A stretch of 64,000 nt of DNA from Saccharothrix ecbatanensis (GTDB lineage Bacteria; Actinomycetota; Actinomycetes; Mycobacteriales; Pseudonocardiaceae): NCBI RefSeq assembly GCF_014205015.1, contig NZ_JACHMO010000001.1, positions 2,976,001-3,040,000 of the forward strand, in the 5' to 3' direction. The notes below the pieces were generated by a model that was not told the origin of the DNA, did not search any database, and worked only from the letters and a program-made list of their open reading frames with translations. Shown here one piece after another: positions 35,848-43,988 of this stretch. The position numbers and the translations under genes are program-made. Positions within the stretch are counted from its first letter, which is position 1. Each line of letters opens with the position of its first letter.

Positions 35848-35890
35848 CCACGCCCCTGCCCGCTGACGCCGGGTGGGTCAGCGGGCGTGG
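35848..35890 (+). terminator. Hairpin after GH30, fused to the tandem repeat
   Basis: CCCGCTGAC (35859-35867) pairs with GTCAGCGGG (35877-35885) around a 9-nt loop, and CCACG (35848-35852) can extend the stem with CGTGG (35886-35890) across a bulge. The 3' arm is the first, variant copy of the 14-bp repeat. Confidence 0.55.
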
Positions 35891-36030
35891 GTCAGCGGGC
35901 ACGGGTCAGCGGGCACGGGTCAGCGGGCACGGGTCAGCGGGCACGGGTCAGCGGGCACGGGTCAGCGGGCACGGGTCAGCGGGCACGGGTCAGCGGGCAC
36001 GGGTCAGCGGGCACGGGTCAGCGGGCACGG
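35877..36030. repeat. 14-bp tandem repeat, 11 copies
   Basis: GTCAGCGGGCACGG is repeated ten times without change after one variant copy (GT in place of AC). There are no spacers, so this is not CRISPR. The last copy overlaps the stop codon and final codons of the minus-strand HEAT-like gene (stop 36018-36020). Because 14 is not a multiple of three, gain or loss of a unit upstream of the stop would alter that protein's end. Confidence 0.95.
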
Positions 36031-37226
36031 GTCAGGGCGGACCTGGCGAGTGACTGCACCTGGTGGTCCTCGGCGATCAGGCGCCAGCCGCCGTGCAGGC
36101 CGTCGAGCCTGCGGGGTGAGGCGACGGCCGTCGCCAGGATGTCCGCCGCCTCACCGGAGAGCGTCCCCATCTCGGCCGTGTACCGCAGCGCGGGCGTGAC
36201 ATAAGGGGCCGAGAAGCCTTGCGCCAGCGGTCGGACGGCTTCGGTCATGATCGCCGGCGCTTCCGGGACGTCGTCGCCCAGCATCCACAGGGCGTGGACG
36301 GCCTCGACCCTGGTGTTGAGCCGTTGGGCGAGGAATCGCCGGACGGCCGGGATGTGCCGGTGGGCAACCGCGCCCATCCGGGCCAGGTGGCCCAGGTAGT
36401 AGCCGCGGCCCGCCTCGACCGCCGCGCCCAGCGCGCCCAAGGCCGGTTCCGGCTCGCCGGTGATGCGCCACCGCGCGTACGCGACCTCGAGACGGGCGGG
36501 CGCGTCGCCGGCCAGGTACGCGTCGATCCTGTCGACCACGGGGTCCGACACTCCCGGCCCGACAGCGGCCAGGACGTCGGCCGCCGCGGCGTCGACACCG
36601 GGGCTGGAGCCGAGGAGTGAGGCCACCTCGAGCGCGCCCGGTGACGCACTGGCGCCCCACTCCCCCAGTGCCGACAACACCTGCTCCTTGGCGCGATCCG
36701 ACGTCGTGGGCGCCGTGACGAGCCGGAGCAGCGGTTCCAGCAGTTCACCCGAGTGGGCGTCCAGCGGGGTCAGGACCTCGCCCAGCGTCGGCGGGTCGAA
36801 GCCCTCGAACGCCCGGGGGAAGTACACGCGCGCCGTGCGATAGGTGAAGTGGCCGGTCAGCACGCGCCGCCGCAGGACTGGCAGGCACCGGTCGTCGCGC
36901 ATCGCGGCCATGGTCCAGGCGAACGTGTCGGCCGCCGTGTCGTCCGACCGGGCGACAGCGTGCACGGAGTCCGCGATGACGTCGGCGTACTGCGACGCCC
37001 GCTCGCCGTACGCCGCCAGGACGGCCAGCGCCATCTTGCGGGACTCGTCGTCGGCGTCCGCCAGACCGGCTACCAGACGAGGTAGCGAGTGCCGGTCTGA
37101 GTTCCGCCGGCCGGACAGGGTGGCGATCAGGCTGCGGATCTCGCCGCCCGTCCCGTTCGGGTCGGAGTCGTGGGTGGGGGGCCCGTCAGGCTCGACAGGC
37201 CCCCCACCATCAGGTCGATCACGCAC
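36018..37226 (-). CDS. HEAT-repeat-like protein; candidate immunity protein of the RHS toxin
   Basis: This 402-residue soluble protein is built of paired helices, such as SLPRLVAGLADADDESRKMALAVLAAYG, LLEPLLRLVTAPTTSDRAKEQVL and PVVDRIDAYLAGDAPARLEVA, a HEAT/armadillo-like solenoid. GTG 37226 lies 5 nt past the RHS stop, so the pair is translationally linked; a longer form starting at 37286 would overlap the toxin gene. Immunity genes of polymorphic toxins sit exactly here, and helical-repeat proteins are known among them, but that role is inference. The final LTRAR and stop are written in 14-bp repeat DNA. No catalytic motif is visible. Confidence 0.75.
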   Translation of the reverse strand: MRDRPDGGGPVEPDGPPTHDSDPNGTGGEIRSLIATLSGRRNSDRHSLPRLVAGLADADDESRKMALAVLAAYGERASQYADVIADSVHAVARSDDTAADTFAWTMAAMRDDRCLPVLRRRVLTGHFTYRTARVYFPRAFEGFDPPTLGEVLTPLDAHSGELLEPLLRLVTAPTTSDRAKEQVLSALGEWGASASPGALEVASLLGSSPGVDAAAADVLAAVGPGVSDPVVDRIDAYLAGDAPARLEVAYARWRITGEPEPALGALGAAVEAGRGYYLGHLARMGAVAHRHIPAVRRFLAQRLNTRVEAVHALWMLGDDVPEAPAIMTEAVRPLAQGFSAPYVTPALRYTAEMGTLSGEAADILATAVASPRRLDGLHGGWRLIAEDHQVQSLARSALTRAR

Positions 37227-37231
37227 GGACG

Positions 37232-40200
37232 TCAACCTACGCTTCGCGCACCACCGGCGACGATGACGTTCAAGCACGACGCGCACGCGCCGACGATGTT
37301 GCCGTCCCGGTCCACCACCGCGTACTCGACGTTCGACAACGTCGCCAGCTCATCGTCCGGCGCCCCGCCAAGAGCACGGTTGCACGCACGGACCTCGGCG
37401 CAGTTCGTCGAGTCCCAATCGGTCGTGCCGCCGGCCCGCGGGAGCCGTTCGGTGATCGCGTCCTCGTAGAACGGATCACCGTGCCCAGCGCCGCTGTACG
37501 CGGTCTCGATCTCGCCGGGGCGGCCGTTGCCGGCATTGCGCAGACGCGCCGCGGCGATCTTGGACACGCCCTTCGGCGCGTTCTTCGCCGCCTCCCGCGC
37601 GGCTTGGACCAACTCCAGGTCGCACGCGTCGACGTTGTGGACGAGGAGCGACTGGCTACCCGCCACCACGTAGTACGTGTGCGTGCCGTCGACCGTGAGG
37701 TCGAACGTCCGCTGCACGCCCGCATACGCGCGCACGGCACCGATCTGGACGTGCGTCCCCGCAGCCGTGCGGAGCAGTTCGCCCGGCTTCAGGTGCGCGG
37801 CATCTACCCAGCGTCCCCGCGTAACAGACCAGAACGGGTGGTTGTCGGTGGTCGTGATGGTGTGCGAACCACTGTCGTCGCGGACCGTGACGTCGACGTA
37901 GGACTTGTCGTGGTCGGTCCGGATCGAACGGGTGACCTGGCGGCCTTCGGTCTTGCCGGTGCCGGGCTCGGTGGCCTGCACCTTGTCACCCGGCTTGACC
38001 TGTTCGATCGGCTTGCGCGTCCCGTCGGCGAGCAACACCAACGTCCCCGCCGCGAAGCTGTGCGTCTTGCAGCCCTTCGGCGGTTTCTTGGTCGCCGCTT
38101 TAGCCTTGGCCGCCACGGCTTTCGCGCGTTCGGCCGCCTTGGCCGCCGCCCTCTTCGCCGCATCCTCGGCCACCGCCCGCGCCTTCGCGGCCTTCTCGGC
38201 CGCCGCCTTGGCCGCCGCCGCCGCGGCTGCCTTCGCCGCTTCGGCCGCCTTCTCCGCGCCCTGGATGATGGCGCGCGCCCACTTCAGCTCCTGGAAGAAC
38301 GTCACGACGGCCTTGCCGGCGCGGAAGATGGCTTCGGCGATCTTCTTGGCCTTGAAGATCTTGCCCCACGGCAGGGCGCCGATGACCACGGAGACGCAGG
38401 CGCCGATGTCGCCCTTGAGGCAGTTGACGATGTCGTTGATGCCCAGGAACTCCATCAGGATCTGGCCGCCGCCCTCCAGGATGACGTCGACCAGGCTCTT
38501 GCTCTGGATCTGCTGCGCCTTGGCCACGTCCTCGGGGCTCGGCCCGGTCGGCTGCGTCGCACCGGTCTCGGACGACGAACCGCTGCCGCCCCCGTTGTCG
38601 ACCACCGCGCCCGTGGGGTCGGTGTAGGACAGCGGGTTGTTCTCGGCGTACGCGTACGCGGAGATGGCAGGCCCTGGTTGGGGCATGGGGTCGGTGCTGG
38701 TGAAGCGGCCGGTGTCGGGGTTGTAGTTGCGGGCACGCAGGTAGTAGTTGCCCTCGCCCGACTTCGAGTCCTGGTACGCGCCGGTGAACCGCAGCGGGTT
38801 GGCCGGACCTGCCTGGTCACCCGGCTTGAGGGTGGCGCCCTCGCGCGGGTTGCCGAACGGGTCGTAGTCGTAGCCGCCCTCCGGCACGCCGGTCGGGCTG
38901 AGCATGTTCGCCACGCCGCCCAGCCAGTCGTGCGTGTAGGAGTGGACGCTGGAGTCGAGCAGGGCCAACGGCTCGTCGTCCGGCCCGTAGGCGAAGCCAC
39001 GGCGTTCGGTGATCGTGCCGGCGGCGTCGGCGGTGGTGTCCAGGGCGATCTGCGGCAGGGTGCCGTTGACGTCCCAGGACCAGCGCTGCGTGTCACCGGA
39101 CGCGGCGGCCACCCGCAGGCCGGTGGCGTCGTAGGAGAACGTCGTCGTCCGGCCGCCGGTGGTGGCACTGGCGAGGGTGTTGTCCAGGTTGTAGGTGAAG
39201 GTGTCCCGGCCGGCCCTGGTCTGGTTGCCGTTGATGTCGTAGTCGTAGTCGATGACGGTCGGCAGGCCGACGACCTCGCCGTCGGGCGCGCTGCCTGCCC
39301 GGTGCTGCGAGACGATGCGCTTGGTGAGCTGGTCGGCGGAGTCGTACACGTAACGGGTGGAGTCGCTGCCCGCGGTGCCGGTGCGCTTCTGGGTCAGCCG
39401 GTTGCCGACCAGGTCGTAGCTGTAGTCGATCCGCCCGGCGGCTTCGGCGTGCTTGTCGCACGTGGCGGCGGCGTAGCAGGCCGAGGTGACGCGGTCGGCC
39501 GGGTCGTAGGCGTAGGCGACGGCCTCGGACACGCCGCCTCGGGTGGTGGTGACCTTGATCGGGTTGCCCACCGGGTCGAGGTCGAGCTTGAACGCCGAGA
39601 TCGGGTCCTGCACGTCCGGTGGTGGACCGGCGCCCGGTGTGCGGTCGGTGCCGATGGCGGTCAGCCGGCCCGCGTCGTCGTAGGTGCGCCGTTCCACCAG
39701 GCCGGTGGCGGCGGGCAGGGTGGTGCTGGTGCGGCGGCCGGCGACGTCGTAGCCGAACCGCCAGGTGGCCGCGTCGGCTCCCGCGCTGCCGCCTCGCACG
39801 GTCAGCTCGGACACCCGGCTGTCTGCGTCGTAGCCTGCGGTGACGCGGGTGCCGTCGGGGTAGGCGCGGCTGGTGATGTTGCCGCGCTGGTCGTAGTCGT
39901 AGTCGAACGTCTCGCTGCGCCCGCCCGCCTCCTCACGGGTGACGCGCGTGATCTGGTCTTCGTCGTCGTAGGACATCTTCCGCACGCCGAGCGGGTCGCC
40001 GTAGGCGGTGATGCGGTCCTTGGCGTCGTAGGCCCACGAGTACTTGGGCCCGCTGTCTCCCAACGCGCGGGTCACGCGGCGGTTGACGATGTCGTAGGTG
40101 TCGACGATGGTCCGCTTGGCGCGTTCGGCGTCGTTGAGCCACTCGTGCTCGCCCTTGGTGATGGCGGCGATGAGGTTGTTCTCCACGTCGTAGGTCGCCT

Positions 40201-43200
40201 CGACGCGGCGGCCCTTCGGGTCGGTGGTGCTGGTGGGGCGGCCGGCCCGGTCGTAGTCGATGCGGCGCACGTGGTGGTTGGGGTCGCGGATCGCGGCGAG
40301 GAGGCCGTCCTTGTGGTAGCTGTAGACGGTGGCCTCGACGTGCGGGGCGTGCGGGATGAACTTGGCGTCCGGCGCGTGGACGCTCTCGATCTGGTTGTCC
40401 TCCCGGTACCGGTAGTGGGTGGCGTGGTTGTTGGGGTCGGTCATCGCGCTGAGGCGGTTGTTCGCGTCGTAGGCGGAGACCGTGGCGTTGCCCAGCGGGT
40501 CGATCACCTTGGTGCGGTTGCCGGCCAGGTCGTACTCGAAGCGGGTGGTGAACCGCGCGCGGTCCGCTCCCCCGACGTTGCCGCGCGGTTCGGTGGTGCT
40601 GATCAGCAGGCCGTCGTCGCTGTACTCCCACGTGGTGACGCCGCCGGTGGCGCTCTCCTGGCGGACCTTGTTGCCGGCCTCGTCGTAGGTGGACTTGGTG
40701 GTGTTCCGGCCGGCGTCGGTGTTGGTGGTCTGGCGGCCGTTGCGGTCGTAGCCCATGGACAGGCCGCGGCCGAGGGTGTCGGTGGCCCCTGTGACGCGGC
40801 CGGTGTTGTCCCGGGCGAAGGTGGACGGCTTGTTGAACTCGTCCACCGTGGACGTGGTGCGGTCCAGCTCGTCCACCTTGATGTCCTTGTGGACGACCTT
40901 GCCGCCGGGGTACGGGCGTGAGATGCGCACGAGGTTGTCGTTGGCGTCGTAGCGGTAGGTGGTGGTGAAGTCCGCTTCGACGGCGCCGGGCACGTTGCCG
41001 CGTGGCGAGATCGTCCGGTGCAGCAGGCCTTTGGCGTTGTAGCGGTAGGACGTGACGATGTCCTGCTGGCCATGGCCCATCTCGATCCGCACGGCGGCAC
41101 GGCGGCCGGCGTTGGTGTAGGTGATCGAGGTGGTCTTGCGCGCGTCGGCGACCGAGGCCAGCCGCCCGTTGTCGAAGTAGCGGTACTCGACCTTCACCCA
41201 TTCGGGATTGATCGTGCTGCTGACCCGACCGACCTCGTCGTAGTGCGTCCGCCACGGGTGCCGTTTGCCAGGCTCGTGCACCTCCACCACGCGGTCCTGC
41301 TCGTCCAGGCGGTACCTGGTGGTGAACGCCCGGCGATCGGCTCCTGGGGGCGTGCCGCGCGGGTCGACGGTGGCGACGCGGCGGCCGGTGTCGTCGTACT
41401 CGACCTCGGACCGGCGGCCCTCCGGTGAGACGACCGCCGAGACCAGCCCGGAGTTCGGCTGCCCGAGCGGGATGTGCTCGTAGCGGGTGACCTTGCCGCG
41501 CTGGTCGGTGGTCGAGGTGCGCAGGCCGCGCTCGTCGTAGGCGTGGCTGATCGAGTGGTTCTCGGCGTCGGCGCTGCGGACCAGCTCGTTGAACTCGTTG
41601 TAGGTGTTCTTCCAGACGTTGCCGTTGGCGTCGGTGAACTCGATCGGGTTGTTGCGCTCGTCGTACTTGGTCTTCTCGTCGAAGCCCTGCGGCGCCCTGC
41701 GCACGGTCGGGTTGCCGTTGAGGTCGTGCTGGGCTTCGTGCTGGTTGTGGTTGCCGTTGACCAGCAGGCTGCGGTTCAGCGAGCCGTCGTAGCGGTGGTT
41801 GTCGGTGTCGCCGGCGCCGCGCCGGCTGTAGACGAGCACGTTGCCCCGGTAGCCGTCGCGGACGATGACGCCGTCCGCGTCGGTGGTCGTCGCCTCCTGC
41901 TCGGCCGCGTTCCAGGCGAAGCTCGTGGTGTTGCCCACGGCGTCGGACTGGCGTGCCACCCGGCCGGCGGCGTCGTACTCGTTGCGGACCAGCGTGGTGC
42001 GGTGCGGTTGCGGGTCCTGGACCTCGGTCAGCCGGCCCTCGGCCGAGTAGGCGTAGCGCCACTGGCCGCCGCGGGCGTCCTTGTAGACCGCGAGCCGGCC
42101 GGCGGCGTCGTACTCGTAGTGCACCTTGCGGTGGTCGGGCAGGGTGATCATGCGGATCAGGCCGTCCACGACGCGCGCACGCGCCGTCCGTCCCGACGCG
42201 TCGGTGATGGTGATGCCGTCCGGGTTGTGGGCCAGCGAGACGCCCACGCCGCGCGCGGTGCGGACCGACGTGAGGCGGCCCTCGCCGTCGAAGCCGTAGG
42301 CGATCCGGGTCAAGGTGACCAGTTCCCAGCCGCCGTCGGTCTTGCGCAGCGTGGAGCGGATGCCGGCCGGGCGCTGGTAGGAGCCGTCGACCAGGCGGTA
42401 CAGCACCTGGGCGCCGTCGTCGGCCAGGACCATGGCGCCGGCATCGGTCGGGGTCACGCGCATCCCGTACGTCCAGGCCCAGCCCGGCCCGAACAGGCCC
42501 GGCAGGGACAGCGTCGAGGAGTAGACGCGCGTCGAGGTGAACGGGACGCCGATCGACGCCATGGACAGGTCGGGCTCGATCCGGGTGAACGCGCCGGTGG
42601 CCGTGTTCACGCCGTCGCCGCGGAACGCCTGCCCGGCCCCGGTCGTGCTCAACGCCGTGCCGCAGCCGCAGCCGGACGCCTGCTCGATCGGGATCGGCGG
42701 CGGCTCGGCCGTCGTGCGCGGACGCGTGTTCGGCCCCGGCGCGGACACCAGCTCGCCACCGCCGTCGAGGATGGCGGCCAGCGTGACGAAGTACTCCTTG
42801 GCCGGGTCGAGCACCCAGCCCTCACGGCCGCCGAACGTGCGGCAGAACTGCCGGACCGCGCCGCACGGGACCTGCAACTCCGAGCGCGGCAGCACGGTGG
42901 AGGCCTGTTCGGTGCCGGTGGACGCCTCGAACACCCGCGCCCGCCACGCCGACCAGGGCCTGGGGTCCTCACGGACGTCGAAGTAGGCCACCAGCGAGGT
43001 GTCGCCGAGCGCGAAGCCCGGCCGGGTCAGGACGGCGGCGAACACCTCTTCGGCCTGGCCGGGCTTGGGCACCCGCGCCCAGTCCTCGGCGGACAACCGC
43101 ACGGGCTCGCCACCGGCGCGCACACCCACGGGCACCACGGGCGGCCACTTCTCCGGCGGCACCGCCTCGTCCGGACGGGCCGACGCGGGCGCCGGGCGGT

Positions 43201-43357
43201 CGACCGGTCCCGCTCCCGCCGTGACGCCGGGCGGCTGGCCCTGCCTCGCCGCACGCGCCCACGTGACCGGCTGCACCAGGCTCGCCGCCACCACCAACAC
43301 GCACACCGACGCGAGCCACCGAATCCGACTCGCGCCTACCCACGCCCGATTTGTCAC
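37232..43357 (-). CDS. RHS/YD-repeat polymorphic toxin with HINT and C-terminal deaminase-like domain
   Basis: The 2041-residue protein starts at GTG 43357 behind GGGGGGAAAA. Order: signal peptide (about 1-38), an N-terminal secreted segment, DUF6531 (GDGVNTATGAFTRIEPDLSM), some thirty YD/RHS repeats (YDAAGRL-type), the RHS core box (YLRARNYNPDTGRFTSTDP), a hydrophobic region, an Ala/Lys helical spacer, a HINT autoprocessing domain (1763-1908, starting CKTHSFAAGT and ending LLVHN), and a 133-residue toxin tip. The tip has CAE (Cys1986, Glu1988) and CASC (Cys2025, Cys2028), the zinc and proton-shuttle pattern of the nucleic-acid deaminase superfamily, perhaps YwqJ-like. The likely role is contact-dependent or secreted killing through base deamination; the HEAT-like gene 5 nt later is the immunity candidate. 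Confidence 0.9.
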   Translation of the reverse strand: MTNRAWVGASRIRWLASVCVLVVAASLVQPVTWARAARQGQPPGVTAGAGPVDRPAPASARPDEAVPPEKWPPVVPVGVRAGGEPVRLSAEDWARVPKPGQAEEVFAAVLTRPGFALGDTSLVAYFDVREDPRPWSAWRARVFEASTGTEQASTVLPRSELQVPCGAVRQFCRTFGGREGWVLDPAKEYFVTLAAILDGGGELVSAPGPNTRPRTTAEPPPIPIEQASGCGCGTALSTTGAGQAFRGDGVNTATGAFTRIEPDLSMASIGVPFTSTRVYSSTLSLPGLFGPGWAWTYGMRVTPTDAGAMVLADDGAQVLYRLVDGSYQRPAGIRSTLRKTDGGWELVTLTRIAYGFDGEGRLTSVRTARGVGVSLAHNPDGITITDASGRTARARVVDGLIRMITLPDHRKVHYEYDAAGRLAVYKDARGGQWRYAYSAEGRLTEVQDPQPHRTTLVRNEYDAAGRVARQSDAVGNTTSFAWNAAEQEATTTDADGVIVRDGYRGNVLVYSRRGAGDTDNHRYDGSLNRSLLVNGNHNQHEAQHDLNGNPTVRRAPQGFDEKTKYDERNNPIEFTDANGNVWKNTYNEFNELVRSADAENHSISHAYDERGLRTSTTDQRGKVTRYEHIPLGQPNSGLVSAVVSPEGRRSEVEYDDTGRRVATVDPRGTPPGADRRAFTTRYRLDEQDRVVEVHEPGKRHPWRTHYDEVGRVSSTINPEWVKVEYRYFDNGRLASVADARKTTSITYTNAGRRAAVRIEMGHGQQDIVTSYRYNAKGLLHRTISPRGNVPGAVEADFTTTYRYDANDNLVRISRPYPGGKVVHKDIKVDELDRTTSTVDEFNKPSTFARDNTGRVTGATDTLGRGLSMGYDRNGRQTTNTDAGRNTTKSTYDEAGNKVRQESATGGVTTWEYSDDGLLISTTEPRGNVGGADRARFTTRFEYDLAGNRTKVIDPLGNATVSAYDANNRLSAMTDPNNHATHYRYREDNQIESVHAPDAKFIPHAPHVEATVYSYHKDGLLAAIRDPNHHVRRIDYDRAGRPTSTTDPKGRRVEATYDVENNLIAAITKGEHEWLNDAERAKRTIVDTYDIVNRRVTRALGDSGPKYSWAYDAKDRITAYGDPLGVRKMSYDDEDQITRVTREEAGGRSETFDYDYDQRGNITSRAYPDGTRVTAGYDADSRVSELTVRGGSAGADAATWRFGYDVAGRRTSTTLPAATGLVERRTYDDAGRLTAIGTDRTPGAGPPPDVQDPISAFKLDLDPVGNPIKVTTTRGGVSEAVAYAYDPADRVTSACYAAATCDKHAEAAGRIDYSYDLVGNRLTQKRTGTAGSDSTRYVYDSADQLTKRIVSQHRAGSAPDGEVVGLPTVIDYDYDINGNQTRAGRDTFTYNLDNTLASATTGGRTTTFSYDATGLRVAAASGDTQRWSWDVNGTLPQIALDTTADAAGTITERRGFAYGPDDEPLALLDSSVHSYTHDWLGGVANMLSPTGVPEGGYDYDPFGNPREGATLKPGDQAGPANPLRFTGAYQDSKSGEGNYYLRARNYNPDTGRFTSTDPMPQPGPAISAYAYAENNPLSYTDPTGAVVDNGGGSGSSSETGATQPTGPSPEDVAKAQQIQSKSLVDVILEGGGQILMEFLGINDIVNCLKGDIGACVSVVIGALPWGKIFKAKKIAEAIFRAGKAVVTFFQELKWARAIIQGAEKAAEAAKAAAAAAAKAAAEKAAKARAVAEDAAKRAAAKAAERAKAVAAKAKAATKKPPKGCKTHSFAAGTLVLLADGTRKPIEQVKPGDKVQATEPGTGKTEGRQVTRSIRTDHDKSYVDVTVRDDSGSHTITTTDNHPFWSVTRGRWVDAAHLKPGELLRTAAGTHVQIGAVRAYAGVQRTFDLTVDGTHTYYVVAGSQSLLVHNVDACDLELVQAAREAAKNAPKGVSKIAAARLRNAGNGRPGEIETAYSGAGHGDPFYEDAITERLPRAGGTTDWDSTNCAEVRACNRALGGAPDDELATLSNVEYAVVDRDGNIVGACASCLNVIVAGGARSVG

Positions 43358-43712
43358 CGTTTTCCCCCCGCTACTGATCCACCCCACAACAAGAACGCAG
43401 GACAAAGCCGCGGCTTCACCGGGCTGCGAGCAGCACCGGACACCGCCGAGTCGGAATGCAGGAAACCGGCTCACGCACGCGACGCGCAGGTCGATTCACT
43501 CGACACGGGCCGGGACGCGGCCTGGGTCACGGACGCGTCAAGCACTGTCCCACCGGCTCGCGAATTGGCGCAACCAAACACGACCATCCGGGTGACCCTC
43601 TATCGGAATTCACCGTGATAAGGAATCTCCGCGACTCCCGATGCTCCGTTCGGGCGAGCGCCGAGCAGTGGTGATCATTCGACATCAATTCGACGGCCCG
43701 CCGCCGCGGTTG

Positions 43713-43763
43713 TTCACGATGGTGAACTGAAGGCAATTCCGGGCCGTTGTTCACGATTGTGAA
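43713..43763. promoter_or_regulatory. Paired operators TTCAC-N4-GTGAA
   Basis: TTCACGATGGTGAA (43713-43726) and TTCACGATTGTGAA (43750-43763) are two near-identical 14-bp palindromes with centres 37 bp apart. The second ends 26 bp before the -35 box of the PL9 promoter. Each is preceded by TTG, giving TTGTTCACGAT in both. The cognate regulator is not in the immediate neighbourhood. Confidence 0.7.
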
Positions 43764-43789
43764 ACCCCTAGTGGCACACCGCCCGGATA

Positions 43790-43818
43790 TTGCGTGTCCG
43801 GAACGGCTGAGTTAACGT
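43790..43818 (+). promoter_or_regulatory. Promoter of the pectate lyase gene
   Basis: TTGCGT (43790-43795), a 17-bp spacer and TAACGT (43813-43818, fits TANNNT) predict a start near 43825 and a leader of about 165 nt before ATG 43989. Confidence 0.6.
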
Positions 43819-43988
43819 GCCTGAGACCGCTCCCGAAAGCGTTTGTGCAGTTCAGAGACGTGAACGAGGGAGCAGGTCACGTTCCGGCCGATTGCCCGCA
43901 AGGAGGCGCGCATGAGCGCTCGCGCAGTGGTGTCCGTTTTCGTGGAATCGCGGGAATTGGCGGCAGCCACGACACAGGAGATCCCACG

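Larger units (their letters stand above)
43358..43988. other. Divergent regulatory region between the RHS toxin and pectate lyase genes
   Basis: No gene is supported in these 631 bp. The half next to PL9 holds two TTCAC-N4-GTGAA palindromes (43713-43726, 43750-43763), a promoter (TTGCGT-17-TAACGT) and a GAAAGCGTTT motif near 43834 that resembles a LacI-type half site. The half next to the RHS gene, 43358-43700, is less GC-rich than the coding DNA around it and holds nothing I can name. Confidence 0.5.

Noticed and set aside
35877..36030. Possible CRISPR array
   Set aside because: The units are 14 bp, directly adjacent, with no spacers and no cas genes nearby; it is a simple tandem repeat.
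38000..43300. Long plus-strand open frames opposite the RHS gene
   Set aside because: They are Val/Gly/Arg-rich shadows of the repetitive YD codons with no recognisable domain, signal or ribosome site.
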